Assembly: GCA_034927445.1 (NCBI GenBank)
Contig: JAYFPZ010000008.1
Coordinates: forward strand, 62,001 to 126,000
Length of the DNA: 64,000 nucleotides
DNA from: PHAA01 sp034927445
Lineage (GTDB): Bacteria; Bacillota; Syntrophomonadia; Syntrophomonadales; Syntrophomonadaceae
Direction: 5' to 3'
In this document: positions 7,847-16,709 of the stretch, piece by piece
Layout of the letters: each line of letters starts with the position of its first letter
How positions within the stretch are numbered: the stretch's first letter is position 1
Program-made: the position numbers and the translations under genes
The notes under the pieces: generated by a model
What the model saw: the letters and a program-made list of their open reading frames with translations, nothing else
Databases searched by the model: none
Told to the model about the DNA's origin: nothing

Positions 7847-8753
7847 TTTAGATTTTGCCTTTTTTAATATGAGAGAGGACAACCGCAAGGGGCTAGCCAA
7901 CCGGAAATCATTTCTGGACAAGCTGGCCCCTTTTCTTTTCCCTCCGCGGGTGGAAAGGCTTATAAACTTTGGCCGCATGGGTTTGCAAGGCTGTAATGTT
8001 ATGCTGCCGCTGGGGGAGGGCAACTGGAGCATATTGAATAGTGACAATCGTGACCGCATGCTTGAAAAAACCGGAGAGATTCTTAATGAATATGATGTGC
8101 CCCGGATGGGGGTGGACCGCAGGCTGATGGAGATTTTTGCAGCGCGTGAACATAGTCTGCCGGTTGTTTTCGGGGACTGGTTTATCAGTATACTATCCGC
8201 GGTTCTGGTGGAAGCCATGATATCCCGCCATGATATCCAAAAACTGATTTTAGTTGGCGCTATTCCTCAACTGGAACCTTTTATAAACAATATTGTGCGT
8301 TATAATATTCCGATTTCCATGCAAAATTATTATCCAGGCAGGTATGAAATCCTGAAATACCGACTATTATATGAAGAAGGCCTGGCTGTAAGCAACAGTT
8401 ATTTAAATCCCCAGAATTGGAATAAGGGAGATCTGATAATATCAGTTGACTTAAACTGCCGCAGCTTGGCCCTGGCTTCACCCCAGGCCTTCTACATCAG
8501 GCTTGACAACGAACGCAGCGGTATGGCCCCGGAATGGGAAGAAATTTTGAGGGGGGCCGGATTAAGTCCGCAATTGCATACCCTGGCTCCAATTTTAGAA
8601 ACTTGTCTGCTGGCCCAAGCAGGAAAAATAGACCATGATGGAGAAGAAAGATGTTTTAACCAGGCAGACAAGGGAAAGGAATTTTATCAGGCAATGATCG
8701 AGGTTGGCCATGTCCTGGGTTTGTGGGAGCCATTTCTTGACAAGGGTCTATGA
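7839..8753 (+). CDS. Conserved protein of unknown function coupled to its neighbour
   Basis: The product is 304 residues with a GTG start that overlaps the preceding stop. The sequence looks like a soluble alpha/beta protein. The segment FGDWFISILSAVLVEAMI is followed by IQKLILVGAIP near residues 110-145, a possible nucleotide- or sugar-phosphate-binding fold. No motif is decisive. The eight-base overlap with the gene before it implies that the two products work together, perhaps as two subunits or consecutive enzymes, under the helix-turn-helix regulator upstream. Confidence 0.7.
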   Translation: MLDLDFAFFNMREDNRKGLANRKSFLDKLAPFLFPPRVERLINFGRMGLQGCNVMLPLGEGNWSILNSDNRDRMLEKTGEILNEYDVPRMGVDRRLMEIFAAREHSLPVVFGDWFISILSAVLVEAMISRHDIQKLILVGAIPQLEPFINNIVRYNIPISMQNYYPGRYEILKYRLLYEEGLAVSNSYLNPQNWNKGDLIISVDLNCRSLALASPQAFYIRLDNERSGMAPEWEEILRGAGLSPQLHTLAPILETCLLAQAGKIDHDGEERCFNQADKGKEFYQAMIEVGHVLGLWEPFLDKGL

Positions 8754-8813
8754 GGTCTCTATAATTGACAAAAGGCAAATATCCAAATACCTTGATTCGC
8801 AGTAAATTATGCC

Positions 8814-8842
8814 TGTAAGACGCCGAGTATAGGTGTTTTACA
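8814..8842 (+). promoter_or_regulatory. Hairpin in the greA 5' leader
   Basis: Bases 8814-8824 and 8832-8842 form an 11-bp stem with two G-U pairs and a 7-base loop. It ends 15 bases before the Shine-Dalgarno region of greA and no T tract follows, so it is more likely a leader stabiliser or control element than a terminator. Confidence 0.45.
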
Positions 8843-8867
8843 GGACATTTATGTTAGGAGCGATATG

Positions 8868-9353
8868 ATGGCCGAGAAAGAAGAAAGAGAAATAATATTA
8901 ACCAAAGAAGGGTTGGAAAAACTGGAAGCAGAACTGGAGATCCTAAAATCGGTTCGCCGGGAAGAAGTCGCCGAACGTATCAAACAAGCCATAGCTTTTG
9001 GCGATATATCTGAAAACTCGGAATATGAAGACGCCAAGAATGAGCAGGCATTTATTGAGGGCAGAATCCTGACTCTGGAAAAGACTCTTAAAAAGGCCCG
9101 GTTGATGGAAGATGGAGAAATTCGGACCGACGTGGTTTCACTCGGTTCCCGGGTAAAATTGAAAGAAATGAAATCGGGGCGGGAAGTATGGGTAACCCTG
9201 GTTTCATCAGTGGAATCCAAGTTAAAAGACGGAAAAATATCCGATGAATCTCCCGTGGGCAAAGCCATCATGGGCAAAACCGTCAAGACTACCGTGTCGG
9301 TTGAAGCACCGGCGGGCATTATCAAATACAAGATATTAAAAGTTGAGAGATAA
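8868..9353 (+). CDS. greA: Transcription elongation factor GreA
   Basis: The product is 161 residues (162 from the upstream ATG at 8865). GreA enters the secondary channel of RNA polymerase and stimulates cleavage of backtracked RNA. The N-terminal coiled coil (about 10-78) carries the acidic tip region GDISENSEYEDAKNEQ near 46-61. The C-terminal FKBP-like domain ends KYKILKVER. Two adjacent ATGs exist; the second has the better spacing to AGGAG. It is directly followed by lysS, an order often seen in Firmicutes. Confidence 0.96.
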   Translation: MAEKEEREIILTKEGLEKLEAELEILKSVRREEVAERIKQAIAFGDISENSEYEDAKNEQAFIEGRILTLEKTLKKARLMEDGEIRTDVVSLGSRVKLKEMKSGREVWVTLVSSVESKLKDGKISDESPVGKAIMGKTVKTTVSVEAPAGIIKYKILKVER

Positions 9354-9386
9354 ATAATATAAATTATATTTTAAGGAAGCGTTAGA

Positions 9387-10859
9387 ATGTCAGAACAGGA
9401 AATGAGCATTAGTGACCTGAAGCAGGTTCGACTGGACAAGCTGGGAGAACTGCGGGAAATGGGTTTTGAGCCCTTTGGCTGCAGATTTGAGCGGGATGCC
9501 AGTGCCTGGGGAATCCAAGACAATTTTGAATCGATGGATGGGCAGACCGTAAGGATAGCCGGGCGGATCATGTCCAAACGGCGTCATGGTAAAGCCGGTT
9601 TTGCCAACCTCCAGGACTTGAGCGGCGATATTCAGCTTTATTTTCGCAAAGACGACGTAGGCGAAGAAAAATATGAACTGTTCAAGAAGCTGGACATAGG
9701 CGACATTCTGGGGGTGAAAGGCTTTGTGTTCCGAACTCAGAAGGGCGAGATCAGCGTCCATGTCCAGGACTTTACCTATCTTAGCAAGTCACTCAGCCCC
9801 TTGCCGGAAAAATGGCATGGCTTGAAAGACGTGGAACTGCGCTACCGCCAACGCTATGTAGACCTCATCGTTAATCCCGAGGTCAGAGAGGTATTTATCA
9901 AGCGCAGTCAGATAATTAAAGAGATCCGCAATTATTTGGATGCACGCCAATTCCTGGAGGTAGAGACTCCCATGATGCAGCCTATCCCTGGAGGTGCGGC
10001 AGCCCGTCCTTTTATAACCCATCACAATACGCTGGATATGAACCTTTATCTGCGCATAGCCCCCGAGCTTTATTTAAAGAGGTTGATAGTGGGCGGATTG
10101 GAGAAGGTCTATGAAATAAACCGCAATTTCCGCAACGAGGGTATTTCCACCAAGCATAACCCGGAATTCACCATGCTGGAGCTCTACCAGGCCTATGCGG
10201 ATTTCGAAGTTATGATGCAGCTCACCGAAGAGCTTATATCATCGGTAGCCCTTAAAGTAAATGGAACCATGGTTGCCGAATTTGAAGACCAGGAGATAGA
10301 CTTCACCCCGCCCTGGAGACGGGTTACGATGCTGGATGCTATCAAGGAATATGCCGGGCTTGATTTCAACCTGCTCCAGAGCGACTCCGAAGCCCGTGAG
10401 GCAACGGCCGGCCTGGGTATGGAGGTTAATCCCCATGCGACCCGGGGTGAAATAATCAATGAAGTTTTTGAAGAATTTGTTGAAGACAAGCTGATTCAAC
10501 CGACTTTTGTCTATGGCCATCCGGTGGAGATTTCGCCCTTGGCCAAACGCAATGCCGAACATCCTGAATTTACAGACCGGTTTGAAGTATTTATTATGCA
10601 ACGGGAAATTGCCAATGCCTTTTCGGAACTAAATGATCCTATCGACCAGCGGGACCGTTTTATGAAACAGGTGGAGAAGCGCGCCAGCGGCGATGCTGAA
10701 GCCCATATGATGGACGAGGACTATATCAATGCGCTGGAATACGGGATGCCGCCAGCCGGCGGACTGGGAGTAGGAATAGACCGTCTGGTAATGCTGCTGA
10801 CTGATTCCCCTTCTATTCGCGATGTGATCCTTTTCCCCACCTTGCGCAAACGCGACTGA
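9387..10859 (+). CDS. lysS: Lysyl-tRNA synthetase, class II
   Basis: The 490-residue enzyme charges tRNA-Lys. The N-terminal OB-fold anticodon domain spans about 50-150 (VRIAGRIMSKRRHGKAGFANLQD). Motif 1 is near 185-200 (FLEVETPMMQ), motif 2 near 245-262 (RNFRNEGISTKHNPEFTMLE) and motif 3 near 465-480 (GLGVGIDRLVMLL). Length is normal. The ATG has AAGGA upstream. It lies 33 bases after greA and is followed by a terminator hairpin. Confidence 0.97.
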   Translation: MSEQEMSISDLKQVRLDKLGELREMGFEPFGCRFERDASAWGIQDNFESMDGQTVRIAGRIMSKRRHGKAGFANLQDLSGDIQLYFRKDDVGEEKYELFKKLDIGDILGVKGFVFRTQKGEISVHVQDFTYLSKSLSPLPEKWHGLKDVELRYRQRYVDLIVNPEVREVFIKRSQIIKEIRNYLDARQFLEVETPMMQPIPGGAAARPFITHHNTLDMNLYLRIAPELYLKRLIVGGLEKVYEINRNFRNEGISTKHNPEFTMLELYQAYADFEVMMQLTEELISSVALKVNGTMVAEFEDQEIDFTPPWRRVTMLDAIKEYAGLDFNLLQSDSEAREATAGLGMEVNPHATRGEIINEVFEEFVEDKLIQPTFVYGHPVEISPLAKRNAEHPEFTDRFEVFIMQREIANAFSELNDPIDQRDRFMKQVEKRASGDAEAHMMDEDYINALEYGMPPAGGLGVGIDRLVMLLTDSPSIRDVILFPTLRKRD

Positions 10860-10937
10860 AAACAGTCGCCCGGGAAAGAGGATAATATATAAATATACTT
10901 TTTGCAGTGGAATCAAAACTAAATATGCTGCAAACGT

Positions 10938-10978
10938 AAAGGGTGCTTCCATCAAAATTTTTGAGGAAACACCCTTTT
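10938..10978. terminator. Intrinsic terminator after lysS
   Basis: AAAGGGTG-CTTCC at 10938-10950 pairs with GGAAACACCCTTT at 10965-10977. T residues follow on the + strand and A residues precede it, so it may serve both lysS and the convergent gene that ends at 11015. Confidence 0.65.
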
Positions 10979-11014
10979 AAAACGCTTATTTGCTATTTCG
11001 TTCTCAATTATCAA

Positions 11015-11269
11015 CTAATTCGCTTCTCTTACCAATTCAAGACACTGTCTGGCCATGCGTAATTGGGCTTCCAAAGAGGCTTCGAGTTCATGCAGCTCTT
11101 TGTCATCGAGCTTGGGCAGCTTCTTGCCATTACTGGAGGACTTAATCATGAAATCAACCTCGCCGGGGTTATAGCCTACGGTAATCAAGGTTTCTTTCAA
11201 TACATTAATATTATTCAATTTGCCTTGGCGGTTTTTTCCTATAATACTTGGCCATATGCTAAAACCCAT
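11015..11269 (-). CDS. Small protein of unknown function
   Basis: The product is 84 residues, soluble and charged. Its second half (LDDKELHELEASLEAQLRMARQCLELVREA) is predicted to be one long amphipathic helix, perhaps a coiled coil. It is called real because its ATG has a strong AGGAGG nine bases upstream and no competing gene occupies the region. I do not recognise a family. It is convergent with lysS and may be the last gene of the leftward cell-wall block. Confidence 0.6.
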   Translation of the reverse strand: MGFSIWPSIIGKNRQGKLNNINVLKETLITVGYNPGEVDFMIKSSSNGKKLPKLDDKELHELEASLEAQLRMARQCLELVREAN

Positions 11270-11388
11270 GAAAAAAGTCCTCCTATTATTTGCTATATCT
11301 CTAAATAGATTTTCATATCAAGGTATAAAAATATCTAGTATAAATATCGGCCAGCCTGGTCTAAATTTTAATTTTTATTTAAATAAAT

Positions 11389-13449
11389 TTAATTCATGGT
11401 TATCCTACCAATGAGCCATTCCCCCAGCTTGATTACGATCAGTGCCCCAATACCAATCAGCACGCCCGTCAAAAGACCCGCCATAGTACGATTTATCGAG
11501 ACCATCACCGCAGTAAAGACATGGCAGAACGAATTGACCATGGATATGCTGCCCATCATTACACCCAACCCTAACACCAGCAAAATGGCATCATGTTTAT
11601 ATTTCCTATACCAGTACACCATTACTAAGAGAGCCGGATAACCGACCAGCAGCTCCTTAAAGCGGGGCCGGGCCAGGAAAACGCTCTCTAAAACCTCCCG
11701 GAGTCTGATCTCCAGACTGGAAACAGAGACAACCGCATTACCGCTGCGACCCAGGTAATAATAGCCTGCGGCCCCCCCCACAATTATTAGTATCAGCACC
11801 AGATAATTAGGTTGGGACAGCAGAAATTTGATCGCATTATCCCTGAAATTAGCGAAACCAACCATACAGCTCACATAGTTGACCATGAACAGCAGCAGGG
11901 GTGCCAAAAAGGCCATCTTGACTCCGCTGAAAATCAGGACATTCATAATATAACGGATGTCTGCCAGACTGGTAACTACCGTGTACATGCCCAGCCCGTT
12001 GATCCCCAGAATAATGGCCAGTGACATAATTAGCTGGACCATCAGGGGTTTTTCGCGGTTGTGTTTGAGATAAAGCAGCAATAGCAAACTGGACAGGGAC
12101 GGATAAATAATGGCGGCTGCCAGGGCGTACAACTTGGAGAAATCAACCGGCAGAACCAGATTGGCGCCTAAACATCCTGCAGCCCCAAACAGCAGCCACC
12201 CAGCCATCCAGGCCGGTTTCATTTTAGGTCTGAACAGATAGAGCAAATATAGGGTCCCGCCCAGGAAAAGACTAAGTGTAACCATCAAGCGATGCAGCGG
12301 CCCCGGCATATCACCGGAGAGATTGGGCAGAGGCTGATTCATGCTAAATCCCTTGGCGGTAATGGTGCCGTGAAATTTGGCCAGCATATCAATGGTATTG
12401 TTCAGATTCTCGGAATAACTCAGTTTTTGATCCTTAAACGGGACTATGTATACAATTCGGATGCCACGGTCGATTACCGCCCGCACCCAGCGGTAATAGC
12501 GTTCCTCGATGGTTATGCCATACTCATCGTTGGTGGAGGAATAGACTCGGTTAACCGAGTAGCCGGTAGCCTGCATAACTTCATCCAGGCCGTTCTGCTT
12601 CACATATTGCAGTTGGGTTGAAGGCTCGATAATGCCCACAATAAGATGATAGCGGTTGATGAATCCTTCAATCCAATCAAGGTTATCCGGGGAACCGGCT
12701 ACATCATTGCCGGTAAATATGATGCTTTTCACCCCGTAAGTAGTCACCAGATGGTCATACTCAGCCTGGTAGGCGGTATTGGAGCCTGTATTTTGCCCCG
12801 GCCGCAGAATAATGTTAAAGCCCTGAGTATGCAAAGCCGCCAATAGCTTTTCCTCAAATCCCAACCGGGCGTCCAGATCCTTGCTGACGGCTTTGTTCTT
12901 GTCAGCCGGACTGGTGTCGGCATTAATAGGACTCAACTGAGCATTGATAATAAAATAGCTCTTACCCTCAATATCAAAACTTATCAACTCTCCGGGCAGG
13001 TAACGCGCCCCCAGCCGTTCCTTGAGAAATGCGGCGGTAGCAGGGTCGCTGGTTACCACCGTCAAATCAGCGGGACTGATATAGCCTGAGCCAACGGCCT
13101 TCTGCACCTGAGTCCATAGCTGCGGCAAAAGCGTACGGGTTTGCGCGGAAAAATCACCATAAGATGAAATCATAGCGTCGCCTTCATAAGCAAGGTCACG
13201 GAGCGTTATCTCGCTCAAAGCCACCGTATTTACCCCACTCTGCTGCAGCCGTTCCAGGACGTCCTGCAAATCCATATTGGCGGAATCAGCGGTTCGTTGA
13301 AATTCGCGATAGTCAAGCGTAGTTACTACCGTCTTATTATTGGCTTCATTGCTCATCCGGAGCTTGACCCCGCTGTAAGATAAAACCAGGGTCAAAGCCA
13401 GTAAAACCCATAGAATTCTAACCATATTTTTGTTCAGTTGCTGGGGCAC
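11389..13449 (-). CDS. DUF5693-type multi-pass membrane protein
   Basis: The product is about 686 residues. A signal-anchor helix lies near residues 10-27. A large extracytoplasmic domain of about 350 residues follows, with periodic alpha/beta segments (GVNTVALSEITLRDLAYEG, TVVTSDPATAAFLKERLG). Roughly nine membrane helices fill the C-terminal half. Resemblance is to the DUF5693 family of Firmicutes, whose reaction is unknown. The GTG at 13449 is preferred to the one at 13458 because AAAGGAG lies eight bases before it. It is downstream of a MurJ-like flippase and csaB in the same direction, so a role in assembly or export of a pyruvylated wall polymer is inferred. Confidence 0.75.
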   Translation of the reverse strand: MPQQLNKNMVRILWVLLALTLVLSYSGVKLRMSNEANNKTVVTTLDYREFQRTADSANMDLQDVLERLQQSGVNTVALSEITLRDLAYEGDAMISSYGDFSAQTRTLLPQLWTQVQKAVGSGYISPADLTVVTSDPATAAFLKERLGARYLPGELISFDIEGKSYFIINAQLSPINADTSPADKNKAVSKDLDARLGFEEKLLAALHTQGFNIILRPGQNTGSNTAYQAEYDHLVTTYGVKSIIFTGNDVAGSPDNLDWIEGFINRYHLIVGIIEPSTQLQYVKQNGLDEVMQATGYSVNRVYSSTNDEYGITIEERYYRWVRAVIDRGIRIVYIVPFKDQKLSYSENLNNTIDMLAKFHGTITAKGFSMNQPLPNLSGDMPGPLHRLMVTLSLFLGGTLYLLYLFRPKMKPAWMAGWLLFGAAGCLGANLVLPVDFSKLYALAAAIIYPSLSSLLLLLYLKHNREKPLMVQLIMSLAIILGINGLGMYTVVTSLADIRYIMNVLIFSGVKMAFLAPLLLFMVNYVSCMVGFANFRDNAIKFLLSQPNYLVLILIIVGGAAGYYYLGRSGNAVVSVSSLEIRLREVLESVFLARPRFKELLVGYPALLVMVYWYRKYKHDAILLVLGLGVMMGSISMVNSFCHVFTAVMVSINRTMAGLLTGVLIGIGALIVIKLGEWLIGRITMN

Positions 13450-13510
13450 GCTCTCCACTCCTTTGTTTATGCTTGGCCAACAGCCATAAGGACGTTTGTC
13501 AACCTTGTCA

Positions 13511-13524
13511 AGGGGACGGTTCCA
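13511..13524. repeat. Fragment resembling the GGGGAC-type repeats
   Basis: AGGGGACGGTTCC, preceded by TTGTCA, resembles the repeats at 6128-6198 and 6867-6893 but has no second arm here. Confidence 0.3.
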
Positions 13525-13532
13525 ACCCTACT

Positions 13533-15038
13533 CTAACTTTCTTTCAAACCTAAAATACTATGGCGCACCGGGCTTAAGTAAGCAGTGCCCAAATAAACCA
13601 GTCCGCTCACCAACAGCGGCAGCAGAAAAGTCAATCTTCCGGCCAGACCAAGGTAGCGGCCGGCCAGTACTACCGATGCCATCCCGGCCAGCGGGAAACC
13701 TAATTGAAATATGAAATACAGCAGATCCCGTCCCAGGAAACTGCCGATTTCGCGGTGCAGCAAAACTCCCATGACCAGGGCGTAAACGAGCAGACAAACC
13801 GCGGTGGATATGGAAATCCCCGCAATGCCCGCCGTTCTGAAAAGCAGCAGATCCAGCAGCAATTTCAGCATTAAACAGAGTATACTCACCTGGGCCGGGA
13901 TCTTAAACTTCTTCAGGGCATAATAGACCCGGTTGAAAATCTCCTGACAGGCGTAGCCGAGTACGGCAAAACTATAGCCCAGAAAAGCCAAAGCAGTTGT
14001 GTCGGTTGATTTGCCGGTAAAGGCTCCCCGTTCATATACCAGGGAAACTATTTCATGATTATAAAATATGACCAGTAACAGATAAGGAAGCAATATGAAA
14101 AGCAGTATTTTGAAAATATTTTGCAAAAGCATTCGGATCCGCGCCATGTCACCATCCATACAATACTGGGATAACCGGGGAAAGACCACCGTCGACATCG
14201 CCACAATAAATATGCTGGTAACCGTTATAAACAAATTACTGCCGAAAGCGAGGGCGGAGGTGGTGCCTACATCAAGGTTATAGGCAAAAGACCGGTCGAT
14301 TATGAGACAGAGCTGCAGCAGGGAATTCCCCAGCAGGATGGGGATCAGCCCTTTGAAAAGCAGCACCGTATGCTCATCCTTAAAATTAATCCGTAACGAA
14401 AAATGGTATTTCTCTTTGATCAAAACCGGCGTCTGAATGAGAAACTGCAGCAGCCAGCCTATCGTAGTCACATAGCCCAGCAGTACGATATCGTCCCCTT
14501 TCAGCAGCAAGCTGCCGATAATCAGTATATTAAAAGGGACGGAGATGGAAGATGAAAGCAGAAAATAACCGTGGACCTGCAACACTCCGGCAGCTACATA
14601 GGTCAGGCTGACAAACAGAAGGGTGGGAATCATAATCCGGGTCAACAGCACTGCCAATTCCTCCGCTTCACCGCTGATACCCGGTGCAATTAAACGGGTA
14701 AGCGCCGGAGCAAATACTATACCCAACAGGGACAGCAGGGTTGCCCAAAGAGTTATCTGGGCAAAGAGGTTGGACAAGTACTGGTTGCGTTCCTCGCGGG
14801 TACGGTTATTAATGAAATAGGTTAAATCAGGTATATTAAAAGACGACAAAGCTGTTCCCACACTGGCAAACAAATAACCGGGAAAGCTGAATATTACCTG
14901 GAAAAGGTCGGCCAGAACAGCAGTCCCGAAAATTGAGGCAAAAACTATATCCCGGGCAAAACCAATAACCTTGGATATAAATATTACGGCCGAGACCCCG
15001 ATAAATGTCTTGCCGGTCTTTTGTAATCCATTACTCAT
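13533..15038 (-). CDS. murJ: MurJ/MviN-type lipid-linked oligosaccharide flippase
   Basis: This 501-residue polytopic protein of the MOP superfamily has about 13-14 hydrophobic helices. The N-terminal block FISKVIGFARDIVFASIFG (residues 21-39) matches the MviN/MurJ start. Members move lipid II or related undecaprenyl-linked precursors across the membrane. The context, between csaB and the DUF5693-type gene, suggests the cargo here could be a secondary wall-polymer unit rather than lipid II, which the sequence alone cannot settle. A GAGG Shine-Dalgarno precedes the ATG. Confidence 0.85.
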   Translation of the reverse strand: MSNGLQKTGKTFIGVSAVIFISKVIGFARDIVFASIFGTAVLADLFQVIFSFPGYLFASVGTALSSFNIPDLTYFINNRTREERNQYLSNLFAQITLWATLLSLLGIVFAPALTRLIAPGISGEAEELAVLLTRIMIPTLLFVSLTYVAAGVLQVHGYFLLSSSISVPFNILIIGSLLLKGDDIVLLGYVTTIGWLLQFLIQTPVLIKEKYHFSLRINFKDEHTVLLFKGLIPILLGNSLLQLCLIIDRSFAYNLDVGTTSALAFGSNLFITVTSIFIVAMSTVVFPRLSQYCMDGDMARIRMLLQNIFKILLFILLPYLLLVIFYNHEIVSLVYERGAFTGKSTDTTALAFLGYSFAVLGYACQEIFNRVYYALKKFKIPAQVSILCLMLKLLLDLLLFRTAGIAGISISTAVCLLVYALVMGVLLHREIGSFLGRDLLYFIFQLGFPLAGMASVVLAGRYLGLAGRLTFLLPLLVSGLVYLGTAYLSPVRHSILGLKES

Positions 15039-15215
15039 ACCATAAACCTCTATCTATATAAAAATGTACCTAAGCAATTATTTAACTGATAAACAAGTGT
15101 AAAAAAACACCAAAAAGCTTCGTGTCACTATACATCACTCTCAATAATTCGGGGTCTTGAGCCCGGGCTATTTGACTCCGCACTTGTCATAACAGTCTGT
15201 GCCAGTCTGCGTCTA

Positions 15216-16295
15216 TTATTCTCTCCGTTTTATCAAGGATAGAGCCAGACGGGCATTCTGAGCCGACTTGGCGCGCATCTCCGCGGCCCGGCGGCTGATA
15301 TCATCCTGAATATCGGTATCCTCCAGCAGCCGGTCAACCTGAGCCTGCATTTTCTCATAATTATCAGGGAGCGGCTGAAGATTAAATGATTTTAAAAAAG
15401 CATCCACTTTGGGATCGTAGGATATGCCTGACATGGCAATTCCCCGGTTGGCGGCAAAGATTAAAGCATGCAAACGCATAGCGATCATAAGATCAAGTTG
15501 AGCTATCAAGGCCAGATGTTCCTGACTGTGCAAATTTTCCTCCAGCAGATGGGAACCCATGCGCATCAGCCCGGCTACCCTGCGCGACTCCGCCAAATCT
15601 TCAGGATAAGCCATAGGAATGAAAACCACTTGGTAACCTCGGCCGGACAAGTTGTCCAGCAGCCGGGCCAATTGCTCCTGGTAACCTTCCAATGCTTGCC
15701 ATTGGCGGACCGCAACTCCTACCAGAGGTTGTCCTTCCAATCCCCGGGCAGCAAGGAGGTTTTTAATCTTTACCTCATCCGCCTCATCCGGTTGTAAGGC
15801 AAAAACCGGGTCAGCCGTCACCAGCTGCGGGGGGCGGGTGACCCCTAAATCATATAAAAGACGGCTTGACTCAAGGTCTCTCAAGGTAATAAGATCAACC
15901 CGGTTGCCCACCAGTCGCATGAGCAGCTTGCTGGCAGCCCGGTTGATAGGTCCTATTCCCTGGGCATAAAAAATAACCGGTTTCCTCAGCAGCTTGGCCA
16001 GAGCCACCACCCCTATATAATAAGGAAGAGAGCGGGCGCTGGTAACATCCTGAAAGATACTGCCGCCGCCGCTGATCAGCAAGTCGGACCCTAACAATTC
16101 CCAACCTACCTTCAGCGGATTTTTATGGTAGACAGCCCGCAGACCATGCAGAGCCGAGGTCCTCTTCGGATTTCCGGAGAACACCACAAAATCAGCCGCA
16201 GGCTGCAGCTTGCGGATGGAAGAAGTTATAGCCGCCAATAAAGCCTCATCACCGGCATTATCAAAGCCATAATATCCCGATAGAGCAATCTTCAT
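15216..16295 (-). CDS. csaB: Polysaccharide pyruvyl transferase CsaB
   Basis: This 359-residue enzyme adds ketal pyruvate to secondary cell-wall polysaccharide, a modification that SLH-domain surface proteins bind. It starts MKIALSGYYGFDNAGDEALL, the CsaB hallmark, and contains LISGGGSIFQD near residue 75, FYAQGIGP near 115, and the late RLHALIFAANRG near 275. I took the ATG at 16295 rather than an upstream in-frame codon at 16334, since the extra 13 residues do not fit the family and the Shine-Dalgarno is closer. It heads the leftward csaB-murJ-DUF5693 group. No SLH protein is in the window. Confidence 0.9.
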   Translation of the reverse strand: MKIALSGYYGFDNAGDEALLAAITSSIRKLQPAADFVVFSGNPKRTSALHGLRAVYHKNPLKVGWELLGSDLLISGGGSIFQDVTSARSLPYYIGVVALAKLLRKPVIFYAQGIGPINRAASKLLMRLVGNRVDLITLRDLESSRLLYDLGVTRPPQLVTADPVFALQPDEADEVKIKNLLAARGLEGQPLVGVAVRQWQALEGYQEQLARLLDNLSGRGYQVVFIPMAYPEDLAESRRVAGLMRMGSHLLEENLHSQEHLALIAQLDLMIAMRLHALIFAANRGIAMSGISYDPKVDAFLKSFNLQPLPDNYEKMQAQVDRLLEDTDIQDDISRRAAEMRAKSAQNARLALSLIKRRE

Positions 16296-16628
16296 AACCT
16301 GTGCGGTCACTCCTAATGGTGTAAAATAAGCCAATAGCTACCCATTGATTATAACATTACTGTTATGCAGTGGATAGTTGATAGTTCATACATAATAGTT
16401 ACCGGTTGACAGTTAATGCCGTCATCCAGCCTTCCAGCCCATCGGGGGCAGAGCATTACGAGTGCCCGATCAATGCTTAATTGCCCCAGCCCATTACTGC
16501 CAGTTACTACCAGTATTGCACCGGCAAGCCTTACTTATCCCGTATGCAATACACTTGTTATCCCAAGTCCAAATCCTTGGTTTCTGACTCTCAACGATCC
16601 CCGGTCCAAGCCGGCTTCTCTAAAAACG

Positions 16629-16642
16629 ACCAAATATTTGGT
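16629..16642. promoter_or_regulatory. 14-bp perfect palindrome, possible operator
   Basis: ACCAAATATTTGGT is fully self-complementary and ends three bases before the proposed -35 element of the next promoter. The rest of the gap at 16296-16709 shows no gene, only loose AGTTGACAGTT-like repetition near 16376-16415. Confidence 0.4.
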
Positions 16643-16645
16643 ATA

Positions 16646-16674
16646 TGGACAAGATCCAGCCTTGGTGTTAGAAT
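16646..16674 (+). promoter_or_regulatory. Sigma-A-like promoter of the tagO-LCP unit
   Basis: TGGACA (16646-16651) and TAGAAT (16669-16674) are separated by 17 bases. Each differs from consensus at one position. The start of the following gene is 36 bases downstream. Confidence 0.55.
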
Positions 16675-16709
16675 AAGCCTAGAATCCGACTGGGGAGGGT
16701 TTATTTGTA

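Noticed and set aside
16416..16676. Overlapping short frames in the csaB-tagO gap
   Set aside because: They are proline/serine-rich in two frames at once, lack ribosome binding sites, and overlap the promoter of tagO.
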